Below, piece by piece: positions 18,485 to 27,423 of a stretch of 64,000 bases of DNA. Numbering within the stretch: position 1 is the first letter of the stretch; the number at the start of each line of letters is the position of its first letter. This stretch comes from Bacteroides caccae (GTDB lineage: Bacteria > Bacteroidota > Bacteroidia > Bacteroidales > Bacteroidaceae). The notes beneath the pieces are model-generated. The model saw only the letters and a list, made by a program, of their open reading frames with translations, made no database searches and was not told the origin of the DNA. The DNA lies in the NCBI RefSeq assembly GCF_002222615.2, contig NZ_CP022412.2, forward strand, positions 496,001-560,000. The letters run 5' to 3'. The position numbers were made by a program, and so were the translations under genes.

Positions 18485-19618
18485 TTAAATTTTCAAAAAG
18501 ATACGATGTTTATACATCATTTGAAGTATAAAAAAGACAATGAGATAATTAGCAAAACTTAACCATACAGAATAATAGTTACCAAGAAACTGCTCTAAGC
18601 CATAGCTGATAGAAGCTGCTATACAACGGAAATTAACGACCTCACCTAAAATATAGGCAGTGATAGAGTTCATCCCATAAATTTTCAACCAATCCAACCC
18701 ATAGGTATGCCCTTTATAGTCTATCCAATAATAAAATAATCCCATAAGCAGAAAGCAGAGTCCTCCGGAAAACAAAGTCATACTACAAGTCCATAGCCGC
18801 TTAATAATAGGCATTTGCAAACTCCATAGCAAAGATACCCCTATTAATACTATGCCTAACAATAACAAAAGCCTCACCACTCCCTTTCTATTTTCTTTTC
18901 CTTCTTTCATTATCTTTCCGGCAAAAGTACCTAGCATAACTGTTACTCCAAAAGTTAAGCTACTCCATATCCAAGTATAAGTATAATAAGGAGAAAAATG
19001 CCAGTTTCCATCTTCTCCCCAATACACACCATCCCGAAACTGGCCTAGCACTAGTCGGTCTACCTTTTCTGCAAAATTCCCTCCGGGAGTAAAATCGCCG
19101 AAGAAAGTCATCGGTATCCAGTAGAGCAGTAACAATAATAATGTAATGAGCACCTGATAACGGAAAGAACAGTGTAACAAAATTATTGCTGCAATAAGAT
19201 AGCCTGTTGCTATCGCCTGCAACGTATTCGAATATAAATAAAGAGAATCAGGATTCAATCCCAAAAGGTTTCCCTGCACAATCATGCCGAAAATAAAAAG
19301 CAATACAAAGCGCTTTATTATTTTACGATAAATATGCCATTTATTAGGGGCATTTTTAAACTTGGAAAAGGAAAAAGGCATGGAGGCTCCTGTCATAAAC
19401 AGGAAAAGTGGCATCACAAGGTCCCAGAACCGGAAACCAATCCAAGACTCATGATCGAACTGATATAAAATGTCATTAAGCCACGGAAAATTCAAACGTT
19501 GCCCCAAAGCCACAAATACCGGTTGAAAGAAAACTAAAAGAAAGAGGTCGAAACCCCGTAGGATATCGAGTGAAGCCAAACGCCCGGAGACGGGAGACAA
19601 AGGTGTATTCATAAACAT
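18485..19618 (-). CDS. DUF5009/heparan-alpha-glucosaminide acetyltransferase-like membrane protein (PUL B)
   Basis: A polytopic membrane protein of about 377 aa with some ten hydrophobic segments. The start LASLDILRGFDLFLLVFFQP and FRFWDLVMPLFLFMTGASMPFSF is typical of the DUF5009 / HGSNAT-like acyltransferase family, which moves acetyl groups from the cytoplasm onto sugars. PUL copies may acetylate or deacetylate host amino sugars, which is not proven. The frame begins with a TTG at 19630; ATGs at 19618 or 19612 (MNTPLSPVSG) are better starts. A strong terminator hairpin lies only 20 bp upstream, so expression may depend on read-through from PUL B. Confidence 0.8.
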   Translation of the reverse strand: MFMNTPLSPVSGRLASLDILRGFDLFLLVFFQPVFVALGQRLNFPWLNDILYQFDHESWIGFRFWDLVMPLFLFMTGASMPFSFSKFKNAPNKWHIYRKIIKRFVLLFIFGMIVQGNLLGLNPDSLYLYSNTLQAIATGYLIAAIILLHCSFRYQVLITLLLLLLYWIPMTFFGDFTPGGNFAEKVDRLVLGQFRDGVYWGEDGNWHFSPYYTYTWIWSSLTFGVTVMLGTFAGKIMKEGKENRKGVVRLLLLLGIVLIGVSLLWSLQMPIIKRLWTCSMTLFSGGLCFLLMGLFYYWIDYKGHTYGLDWLKIYGMNSITAYILGEVVNFRCIAASISYGLEQFLGNYYSVWLSFANYLIVFFILQMMYKHRIFLKI

Positions 19619-19638
19619 TATAATTTTCAAATTAAAAA

Positions 19639-19682
19639 GGAGTCGTTGACATAACGTGCTTACTCACCACCTCAACGACTCC
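19639..19682 (-). terminator. Terminator or attenuator between the PUL B lipoprotein and acyltransferase genes
   Basis: GGAGTCGTTGA / TCAACGACTCC is a perfect 11-bp stem with a 22-base loop, followed on the minus strand by TTTTTAATTTG. Confidence 0.75.
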
Positions 19683-19738
19683 CAAGACCTCAATTGTTTG
19701 ATTTCAGTTTATTTGCTACAAATATAAGAAAATAATAC

Positions 19739-20209
19739 CTATTTATTCAACACAACTTTGACAGTCCATGTTTTCTTTGTTCCATTTGCAGCCATGACAC
19801 TATATCTACGTTCTGAGGTCCAATCGCCCGGAGCCCCTAACTTCGGGGAGCCATCCAGTGGTGTCACGCGTGCAGCAGTAGACACATTGAAGTATACAAC
19901 CAACTTATTCAACGACACTTTTGCACGTTCAGCATCAGTAAAACTGCCACTGGCAGCAGGAACCGTGAAAGTCGCAGTAACAACCGCTTCGTCTTCGTTG
20001 ATACTATTGGACTTCTCCAATTCCTTCTCCGCCACCTTAAACTCACCTGTCAAAGCATCCTTCTCTGTTGTATAGTAGCGGTGATATGCACCGACTGAGG
20101 TAATTTCCGCTTCTTCATAAGCCTCAAGATCATCTTTACATGAGGAAACAAATGGCAAGCACAACAGTACAAGCAACCATTTTATGTCTGATAATTTAAT
20201 TCTATTCAT
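19739..20209 (-). CDS. Small PUL B lipoprotein, DUF5018-like
   Basis: A 156-aa lipoprotein with signal peptide and lipobox VSSC (Cys24), then an acidic linker and one predicted beta-sandwich domain (EAVVTATFTVPAASGSFTD ... RRYSVMAANGTKKTWTVKVVL). Its closing TWTVKV strand resembles DUF5018 and other surface-layer modules found after susD genes. It is probably a surface glycan-binding accessory, with no catalytic motif. It lies 44 bp after susD and ends before a strong terminator. Confidence 0.7.
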   Translation of the reverse strand: MNRIKLSDIKWLLVLLCLPFVSSCKDDLEAYEEAEITSVGAYHRYYTTEKDALTGEFKVAEKELEKSNSINEDEAVVTATFTVPAASGSFTDAERAKVSLNKLVVYFNVSTAARVTPLDGSPKLGAPGDWTSERRYSVMAANGTKKTWTVKVVLNK

Positions 20210-20253
20210 TGTTCTTGTTTCATTGATTAATAATTCGAATATTGGTTATCATT

Positions 20254-22107
20254 TTACCACAGAGGATTTTGGTCCTTCTCTGTTATAGCAGAGTTTGCAT
20301 TAATCAAACTTTGCGGAATAGGATACAAATAGCGTTTCTTAGAAAAAGTACGGTCGGCATTTCCATATCCTTGTGTACCGATAAACATACGATGACGGTC
20401 ACTGCTAATTTCAATAAATGTAGCCGGAGTACGCAATTCTTTGATGACTTCACTTCCGGAGGGTTGTCCGTCGTTTGCTTCTTCACCATATTTGCCCCAA
20501 CGCAACAAAGACCAATAATAGTCGCCTTCCATTGGCAATTCTACATGACGCTCAATCTTATAATCTTTCCATGCCTCAACCAACGTGGATGCTTCGGATT
20601 CCGGCAAACCACCATGTACAGTGCGAGTCTGATTGAAAGTAGCTACTGCTTCTGACAGTTTTGAAGGGTCACTCTTTGCCAGACAAAGAAGGGCTTCAGC
20701 CTTATTCAACAGCGCACGTCCGTACCGGAAAATTACATAATGATAATCCGTAGGCACATCAACAAATATACGCCAGTCATTAATGTAGACACCTTTGCGC
20801 CACAAGTAATTGGTAGACCCCATTTCAGCGGTTCCCGGAGCCTCACCCAAACTACAACGTTGCAAGTTACCGGTCTTATGCATTGTGACTAATTCCCCAT
20901 AATATTCACAGGAGTCCTGTACGATTGTCGCATAAAAACGTTTGTCGCGATGCGTATACATAAAATCATTAATACGGGTATCACGCCCTTTATCTTTCGT
21001 TTCATAAGCCAGAGAGTGTTCATCCAATTCATCAGCATTCACAGCCAGATCTCTTACAGCATCATTAGAAATGACATTGGTATTATTCACAAACTGGGAA
21101 GTCGTATTCCACTTTTTAGCTTCATTTGTCAGTTGGTCAATAACCAGATAATCATCTACCAAATTCTGGGAAGGCGAATGTTCCAGCCAGCACTCAAAGA
21201 CCCAGTCTTTTTTAAACAAAGGACCACGTCCCAACTTTTTTAGATTATCATTTCCCTGATTAGGAATGACAGTCTGCATATAAGTATCACCGCCATTTGT
21301 ATTTTCTTTACTGAAATATCTGGCTAAAATAATCTCCGTTGAAGAATAAGAGTTCTCCTGATTGAACATGCCACCATAATTGGCGTCCAAAGAATAACCT
21401 TGGATAGCATCTACCGCTACTACCGCTTGTTCCCATAATGTCTTCTTTCGTGTAGCATCCGTAGTGTAAGCAGCAGCCGTCAGACAGACTTCCGACTTCA
21501 AAGCCCGAGCCGCATTAGCATTGGCACGCCCGGCAGGATATTCCTCTGGAAGTCCTGCTATGGCATCATCCAAATCACTCAATATCAAATCATACGTCCG
21601 GTCAATAGATTCAGTGAGGGGCAAATTAAATTCATCGTCTACTTGCAATACCCTGTCTACCCAAATCACACGTCCACAATGTTTCGCCTGATAATAGTAG
21701 ATCATAGCCCGAAGCATTTTTCCCTCGGCAACCAGTTCTTTTTTATCCAAATCGGATAAAGCAGTAGAGGCGGAAGCCTGTTCAATAATCAAGTTACACC
21801 GACGGATAATACTAAATTTATTAAAACCGAAATCATGTTCCCGATTTATCAGGTCACGTGCCTCTCCCGGACAACTTTGGCGTAGAATTGTATTTAGTGT
21901 TATCTGATCGTCTCCCCAAAAATCGTGGTATAATCCCAAAATATCAGGATATGTGCGTAGTACGAATGCATCGGCAGTAGACCGACTCCCCCAAACCAAT
22001 TCTTCCGAATAAGTTTCCGTAGGTTTCGTATCTAAAAAATGTTCACAACTTTGCAGTGTTAACATCCCTCCTAAAAGTGCAGGAACTATATATTTTATTA
22101 TTTTCAT
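20254..22107 (-). CDS. SusD/RagB-family lipoprotein (PUL B)
   Basis: A 617-aa protein with lipobox around LQSC followed by EHFLDTKPTETYSEELVWGS. It has the SusD helical core (AEGKMLRAMIYYYQAKHCGRVIWVD) and the C-terminal RYGRALLNKAEALLCLAK and YYWSLLRWGKYG motifs. It is expected to cap the STN-type SusC encoded 20 bp upstream. The PUL carries no hydrolase, so the ligand is unknown. Sigma/anti-sigma SusC/SusD systems in Bacteroides often serve host glycans. Confidence 0.92.
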   Translation of the reverse strand: MKIIKYIVPALLGGMLTLQSCEHFLDTKPTETYSEELVWGSRSTADAFVLRTYPDILGLYHDFWGDDQITLNTILRQSCPGEARDLINREHDFGFNKFSIIRRCNLIIEQASASTALSDLDKKELVAEGKMLRAMIYYYQAKHCGRVIWVDRVLQVDDEFNLPLTESIDRTYDLILSDLDDAIAGLPEEYPAGRANANAARALKSEVCLTAAAYTTDATRKKTLWEQAVVAVDAIQGYSLDANYGGMFNQENSYSSTEIILARYFSKENTNGGDTYMQTVIPNQGNDNLKKLGRGPLFKKDWVFECWLEHSPSQNLVDDYLVIDQLTNEAKKWNTTSQFVNNTNVISNDAVRDLAVNADELDEHSLAYETKDKGRDTRINDFMYTHRDKRFYATIVQDSCEYYGELVTMHKTGNLQRCSLGEAPGTAEMGSTNYLWRKGVYINDWRIFVDVPTDYHYVIFRYGRALLNKAEALLCLAKSDPSKLSEAVATFNQTRTVHGGLPESEASTLVEAWKDYKIERHVELPMEGDYYWSLLRWGKYGEEANDGQPSGSEVIKELRTPATFIEISSDRHRMFIGTQGYGNADRTFSKKRYLYPIPQSLINANSAITEKDQNPLW

Positions 22108-22127
22108 ATTCTGTGTTTTTAAAGTTA

Positions 22128-25100
22128 TTAGAATCCAATGTTAAAACTAATCGAATATACCCTGCTGACAGGATAAGTATATAAATTAGTATTTCCAATC
22201 TCCGGATCAATATCGTATTTATTCGATTCGCTGAAAGTCAACAAGTTATATCCACTCAGAGAGACATCACATTTCGTGATCCATGGAACTCTCTTCAATA
22301 CTTTATGTTTCAGATCATAACCGATATTCAAACTCTTCAGACGGATATAGCCAGTATTAACCAACCAGAAATCAGATGAACCATAATTGTTGCTTCCATT
22401 ATATTTAGAAGTACTCCGCAGACGAGGGAACTTGGCATTCCGATTATCCGGTGTCCAAACGTCTCTCTGGAAATCATAAATCACTGACAAATAGCCATAA
22501 TCGGAACCTTGACCTTGCAGCTTGTCTCCAAAATAGAAATCTTTGGACGTAGCTCCTTGCCACAACATATTCATGAACCAGCCCTTATAATTAAGATCTA
22601 TACTTATACCATACTGTCCGCGAGGAGAAGAATTTTTACCGATACGATGTTGGTCATTTCCGTCAATTATACCATCTCCATTGAAATCATAATATTTAAT
22701 ATCACCAGCACCCAAGTTTACCGAGTTTTGCCGTTTGGGTGAGTTCATCACATCTTCCTGACTTTGATAATATCCCAAAGATTCATATCCGATTCCCCAA
22801 TATCCTTTGGCATGAGTAGTACGTTTATAAGGATTCTTCAAGTCTGTTTCTGCTTCGTACGGATTATTCATCCAGAATGAATCAAAATAGGTAAAATTAG
22901 CACCTATCGCATATTCAAAATCACCTCTCTTTTCTTTCCATTGTACAATGAATTCACCTCCTTGACGAATACTTTCACCGTCAGACTTTACTTGTGGCAA
23001 TGAGGTTCCTAACGGATCAGTATATGCCACATTAGAAGGAGAAGTCAGATATCCTTTTGTAGACATACGGAAATATTCGACAGAACCGGACAAGCGATTA
23101 TCTAAAGAAGCAAAGTCTAATCCGACATTTGTACTGCGAGTTGTATACCAAGAAATATCTTTGCTAACCAAGTTACCTTCAGAAAAACCCGGATAAAATT
23201 TACCTCCTAACAAATATCCGCGTTCATCCAAATTATAAGACTGTAAATATGAATAAGCAGAAATATCATCCAGACCAATCTCTCCATAAGAAGCCCTAAT
23301 CTTAAACAGATCAAGAATATGGCGATCTTTCAAATTTTTCCAGAACGATTCTTCAGAGATTACCCATGCCGCCGAACCTGCATAAAAGACTCCCCAACGT
23401 TTTCCTTTCGGGAAATTGTCACTGCCGTCATAACGCATACTACCTTCTACCACATATTTACTTGCATAATCATACTTTAAATGAGCCACTAGACCGGCAC
23501 GTGCACGTGTCCCCTCAGCAGAGGAGTTTGTAGCCGTAGCAACAGGCCCCGGATTGATCTGATCTACATCCAACAAGTATTCTTTACGTCCCAGAGTTGC
23601 ATTATCATACATATATTTATTTGCCTCAATACCGGCCGTAGCACTAACAGTATGCACAACATTAAAAGTACGGTCGTAATTTGCAAAAGCTTGTACGGTG
23701 TACTCTGACATATTCCAATAATTCTTTTCTAAAGACGGCTTGCTTGGAGTATTCGGATTTCCGTCCCAATCATACATAACCGGAGATTTCTTCCAATCCT
23801 TCTGACGGTCGGCTGTCAGACGATAATTTCCTAACGCTTTCAATCTTAGTCCTGCTACCCAAGGTACCGTCCATTCCAATCCCATATTGGCCTTAACCGT
23901 AGCAATCTCTCCCTTGCTATATCCCGCTTCCGGAGAAATCTCCGCCAACGGGTTATCCGGGATATTATTCAATTGCCCATATTGGTTATACGCATTTTCC
24001 CAAGGCAATTTATTCTGGATATGACTCCAGACACTACCATAATCACCTCCCGTAGTACTCAACGGCTCCCGGCTTTTTGTCAGATATCCTTCGATTCCTG
24101 AAGTTACTTTAACGCCTACTTCCTTAAAATCTGCAATCAGGTTGGTACGGTAATTATAGCGTTGGAGATTATTGGTATTATTCTTATAGATAGACTGCTG
24201 GTCATAATATGAGAATGATGTATATGCTTTTACTTTTTCACTACCACCGGTCACAGTCAGTGTATGACGTTGTTCAGGAGCAAACGTATTCATAGCCAAC
24301 TTCTGCCAGTCCACGTTAGGGTAATGATGAGGATCAGAACCGTTCGCAAAAAGTTCCATTTCTTCCGCATTAAAACGTTCTTTCATACCGTCATTCGCCA
24401 ACCCCTGGTTCAGATAATAAGCGGCATCATACGAATTCAATTTATCAGGCATAATTGTAGGTTGACTCAAATTGTAGTTGAAACTATAATTGATACTCAT
24501 TTTACCAGCTTTACCCTGCTTAGTTACCACCATGATAATGCCATTTGCAGCACGTGCACCATATACGGCAGTAGAAGCCGCATCTTTCAGCACAGACATC
24601 TGTTCCACATCTTCAGGATTTAAATTCCGGAAATCACGTTCTTCACAGATAACATCATCGATAACAAACAATGGAGTAGCACCACCACGAATGGATATAG
24701 AAGAATAGTTATTAATACCACCTCCGGATGTATTCACGATCAATCCCGGAGCACGGCCGGCAAGGCTCTGTGTTATATTAGCCGTAGGTACTTTAGCTAT
24801 ATCTTCAGCATTCACACTGGCAATAGCGGCAGTAGTCTTGCGCTTGGAAGTCGTGCCATACCCCACAACAATCACTTCGTCCAACGCCTTAGTATCTTCT
24901 TCCATATAGATACTAATATGTTTCTCCTTACCGACAACAACCGTTTTCGTCCGATATCCGATAAACGATATTTCAATGACAGATTTTGCCGGAAGCTCCA
25001 ATTTAAACTTTCCTTCCAGATCAGTAATGGTACCAATAGTTGTATTCTGTACTTTTACAGAAGCACCGATTATCGGTTCTCCCGCTTCGTCAAGCACCAC

Positions 25101-25529
25101 ACCGGTAATGTTTTCCATTCTTTTACTTTGTTGCTGTACACTTACCTCGTTTAAGGATTTTTCCGTTTTTGTCAAAACAATATGAGTTCCCTCCATTTGA
25201 TAGGCAACGTCCTTTCCAGCAAACAACTTAGCTAAAACGCTATTAACCGCCTTTGCATTCACATTAATCGAAACCGGACGTTTCACATTAATGTCGTTGG
25301 AATAAATAAACAGATAATTAGTTTGATTTTCTATTTCATTCAGCACATCCAGAAGTGTCACATTACTTCTTTTAATAGTAACTTTCGCCGTCTGAGAATT
25401 TACATTATCGGCTAAAGCACAGAACGAACAGAAGAACAATAAGAATGTAGTTATTCGCATAGCTCTATAAAATAGGTTAACATGGGGATTTTTTAGCTTA
25501 TAATCGTCCCCGATTGATTTATTTTTCAT
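22128..25529 (-). CDS. STN-domain SusC/RagA TonB-dependent transporter (PUL B)
   Basis: About 1,133 aa from the ATG at 25529; the open frame begins at a GTG at 25565, a less likely start. After a hydrophobic signal (TTFLLFFCSFCALA) comes an STN domain (VTLLDVLNEIENQTNYLFIY, INVNAKAVNSVLAKLF), then a CarboxypepD_reg-like domain (ITGVVLDEAGEPIIGASVKV), a TonB box (DEVIVVGYGT), a plug and a barrel ending in YSISFNIGF. In such transducers the STN domain signals through the periplasm to a FecR anti-sigma factor, which is encoded just upstream, so substrate import should switch on this operon. Confidence 0.94.
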   Translation of the reverse strand: MKNKSIGDDYKLKNPHVNLFYRAMRITTFLLFFCSFCALADNVNSQTAKVTIKRSNVTLLDVLNEIENQTNYLFIYSNDINVKRPVSINVNAKAVNSVLAKLFAGKDVAYQMEGTHIVLTKTEKSLNEVSVQQQSKRMENITGVVLDEAGEPIIGASVKVQNTTIGTITDLEGKFKLELPAKSVIEISFIGYRTKTVVVGKEKHISIYMEEDTKALDEVIVVGYGTTSKRKTTAAIASVNAEDIAKVPTANITQSLAGRAPGLIVNTSGGGINNYSSISIRGGATPLFVIDDVICEERDFRNLNPEDVEQMSVLKDAASTAVYGARAANGIIMVVTKQGKAGKMSINYSFNYNLSQPTIMPDKLNSYDAAYYLNQGLANDGMKERFNAEEMELFANGSDPHHYPNVDWQKLAMNTFAPEQRHTLTVTGGSEKVKAYTSFSYYDQQSIYKNNTNNLQRYNYRTNLIADFKEVGVKVTSGIEGYLTKSREPLSTTGGDYGSVWSHIQNKLPWENAYNQYGQLNNIPDNPLAEISPEAGYSKGEIATVKANMGLEWTVPWVAGLRLKALGNYRLTADRQKDWKKSPVMYDWDGNPNTPSKPSLEKNYWNMSEYTVQAFANYDRTFNVVHTVSATAGIEANKYMYDNATLGRKEYLLDVDQINPGPVATATNSSAEGTRARAGLVAHLKYDYASKYVVEGSMRYDGSDNFPKGKRWGVFYAGSAAWVISEESFWKNLKDRHILDLFKIRASYGEIGLDDISAYSYLQSYNLDERGYLLGGKFYPGFSEGNLVSKDISWYTTRSTNVGLDFASLDNRLSGSVEYFRMSTKGYLTSPSNVAYTDPLGTSLPQVKSDGESIRQGGEFIVQWKEKRGDFEYAIGANFTYFDSFWMNNPYEAETDLKNPYKRTTHAKGYWGIGYESLGYYQSQEDVMNSPKRQNSVNLGAGDIKYYDFNGDGIIDGNDQHRIGKNSSPRGQYGISIDLNYKGWFMNMLWQGATSKDFYFGDKLQGQGSDYGYLSVIYDFQRDVWTPDNRNAKFPRLRSTSKYNGSNNYGSSDFWLVNTGYIRLKSLNIGYDLKHKVLKRVPWITKCDVSLSGYNLLTFSESNKYDIDPEIGNTNLYTYPVSRVYSISFNIGF

Positions 25530-25571
25530 ATTTTTACGATTAGATTTTATTAAAAGTTTTTTCACTCTCGG

Positions 25572-25622
25572 GTGAGAAAATTTATCTCACGATCGGCAGG
25601 TATTGGTAGTACTTGCCGATTT
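25572..25622 (-). promoter_or_regulatory. Paired hairpins between fecR and susC of PUL B
   Basis: GTGAGA / TCTCAC (25572-25590) and an 11-bp stem with one G-U pair, ATCGGCAGGTA / TACTTGCCGAT (about 25592-25620), lie in the 150-bp gap. They may be a processing or attenuation element, or part of the susC promoter region. Confidence 0.35.
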
Positions 25623-25678
25623 CGTTTTCAGACTTCTTCTATTTATTTACATAGGCATTCATTTTATAGTTGGACAAA

Positions 25679-26614
25679 TTATTTCAGATAAATCACATTA
25701 GCTTCATCATCCCTCCGGAATGAGAAACCGACCTCTCTTTGAAGTACCCGTAATGCGTAATCTACTCCGTCAATCAGCCTGAACTTTCCATTCAGTTTTG
25801 GGTTTGCAATTTGTGGATTCTCTTTCACAAAACGGATATCATAATAGATCTCAAATTGTTTCAGAACATCATCAAAAGATAGGTTCTTAAAACAATAAAG
25901 CCCGTCACGCCAACGGTAAGTATCCATATCATCAATCTGCTTACGAGTGAGAAGACCGTTTTCCAATACAGCCTTATCTTTGGGATAGAGTGTCATATCT
26001 TCATAAGCAGTATGCACCTTCACTTTACCTTCTATCAAAGAAGTTTCAAAAACATCTGTTGTCGCATAAGCGCTTATGTAAAACTTAGTTCCTAATACTT
26101 CTACATCACCCTTAGTCGTTTTAACAATAAATGGTTTCTCTTTATTCTTACTCACTTCAAAATAGGCTTCGCCGTCCACTTTTACTATTCTTTGATCGGA
26201 CACTTTAAAGCTTTGCGGATACTCCATTTTGGTTTTAGCATTCAACCAAACCTTTGTTCCATCAGACAATGTCAAGTGAACACGCTGTCCCTGGGGGACA
26301 GTAACTGTATTCATCACTTCGTCTCTAAAAGATTGTTGCAAGAAATATGTAGTCGTAATGATAGTAAGTATCACAATCGCTGCAATACCGGAAAGAGTAG
26401 CCACCACTTTATGCCATGGAATATAGAATCGGGGGCGGCTCTTTTCGTAAGACGGATCCCCGTGAAGCAAAATAGCATCAAAAAGTTGACGTTCACGGAA
26501 AAACTCGCGACGATGTTCGTCGCATTCATCTATCCAAAGACGAATTTTCTTTTCTTCCTCAAGCGTCGTTTCTTTATTAAAAAAACGAAATAAAAGTTCT
26601 CTGTCCAAATTCAT
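25679..26614 (-). CDS. FecR-family anti-sigma factor (PUL B)
   Basis: A 311-aa inner-membrane regulator. An N-terminal cytoplasmic region (about 1-80) is followed by one membrane span (VVATLSGIAAIVILTIITTTYF), the FecR domain (VTVPQGQRVHLTLSDGTKVWLNAKTKMEYP) and a C-terminal DUF4974-type STN-interacting domain (LSFDDVLKQFEIYYDIRF). It should hold the upstream-encoded sigma factor until SusC signals substrate. The reading frame starts at a TTG at 26620; the ATG at 26614 is preferred. Confidence 0.93.
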   Translation of the reverse strand: MNLDRELLFRFFNKETTLEEEKKIRLWIDECDEHRREFFRERQLFDAILLHGDPSYEKSRPRFYIPWHKVVATLSGIAAIVILTIITTTYFLQQSFRDEVMNTVTVPQGQRVHLTLSDGTKVWLNAKTKMEYPQSFKVSDQRIVKVDGEAYFEVSKNKEKPFIVKTTKGDVEVLGTKFYISAYATTDVFETSLIEGKVKVHTAYEDMTLYPKDKAVLENGLLTRKQIDDMDTYRWRDGLYCFKNLSFDDVLKQFEIYYDIRFVKENPQIANPKLNGKFRLIDGVDYALRVLQREVGFSFRRDDEANVIYLK

Positions 26615-26705
26615 CGTCAACTTATATAAAATGACACATTATACCATTGCCTTTTATAGTAAAGCACACAACGAAAAAGAATCCCTAGTTAATAGATGTG
26701 AAAAA

Positions 26706-27275
26706 TTAATGATAGATAAGATAAATCAAAAGAGGCAGGAAGTCTTTCAATGTTTTTTTTAAAGATTCTGTCGCCTTATTCATATGGTATTCAACTCCCT
26801 TGACGGACATATTCATCTCTGAAGCAATCTCACGATAACTCTTTTCTTCAAAGCGCCGCATAATAAAGACTCTTCTTGTTTTTTCCGGCAATTTACTTAA
26901 CGCATGCTCCACCAACTGCTTCATTTCTTTAGAAAAAAGTTCCTCCGGGTTGCATGCTTCCAGAGTAGATATCTGTATCGCAAGCTTCCATGCTGCATGC
27001 TCTTGTAATTGCTCTGATACAGCCTGATAATACTGACGGTCGCGAAGATAATTCAGGCACTTATTTTTAATTGTAGTAAAAATATAAGCAGGAGGATTCA
27101 CTCCAAACAAACGGGTCCTGTTTTCCCAGTAATAAGTCATGGCTTCCATCACAATATCCTCAGCCTCCATATAGTTATCCACATAAGTATAAGCGAAACG
27201 GACAAAGCGTTCATGATACTCCGTAAATAGTTTATTGAAAGAGACGAGATCAATACTGTTATCGCGCAGGTTCAT
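26706..27275 (-). CDS. ECF-type RNA polymerase sigma-70 factor (PUL B)
   Basis: A 189-aa sigma factor with region 2 (FVRFAYTYVDNYMEAEDIVMEAMTYYWE) and region 4 (LSKLPEKTRRVFIMRRFEEK, YREIASEMNMSVKGVEYH). This is the Bacteroidetes PUL-associated ECF group. With the FecR protein 91 bp downstream it forms the sigma/anti-sigma switch of PUL B and presumably recognises a promoter before the STN-type susC. Its own gene has a consensus primary-sigma promoter at 27308-27337, so basal levels should be constitutive. Confidence 0.95.
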   Translation of the reverse strand: MNLRDNSIDLVSFNKLFTEYHERFVRFAYTYVDNYMEAEDIVMEAMTYYWENRTRLFGVNPPAYIFTTIKNKCLNYLRDRQYYQAVSEQLQEHAAWKLAIQISTLEACNPEELFSKEMKQLVEHALSKLPEKTRRVFIMRRFEEKSYREIASEMNMSVKGVEYHMNKATESLKKTLKDFLPLLIYLIYH

Positions 27276-27307
27276 TTATTTTTCTTTTAGATATTTATAA
27301 GGCATAA

Positions 27308-27337
27308 CAAATATATCTTTATTATATCAAATTACAA
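27308..27337 (-). promoter_or_regulatory. Promoter of the PUL B sigma gene
   Basis: Read on the minus strand, TTG (27337-27335), a 19-bp spacer and TATATTTG (27315-27308) match the consensus and lie 33 bp before the sigma ATG. Confidence 0.7.
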
Positions 27338-27371
27338 AATAGAATTCATATTTTTATGAAACTTATGAAAC

Positions 27372-27402
27372 AAAAAGGCGGCTCCTTTCGGAACCGCCTT
27401 TC
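27372..27402 (-). terminator. pckA terminator
   Basis: AAAGGCGG / CCGCCTTT is an 8-bp G+C-rich stem that ends in TTTTTG on the minus strand, just past the pckA stop. Confidence 0.8.
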
Positions 27403-27423
27403 TCAATATATCTAATATATAAA

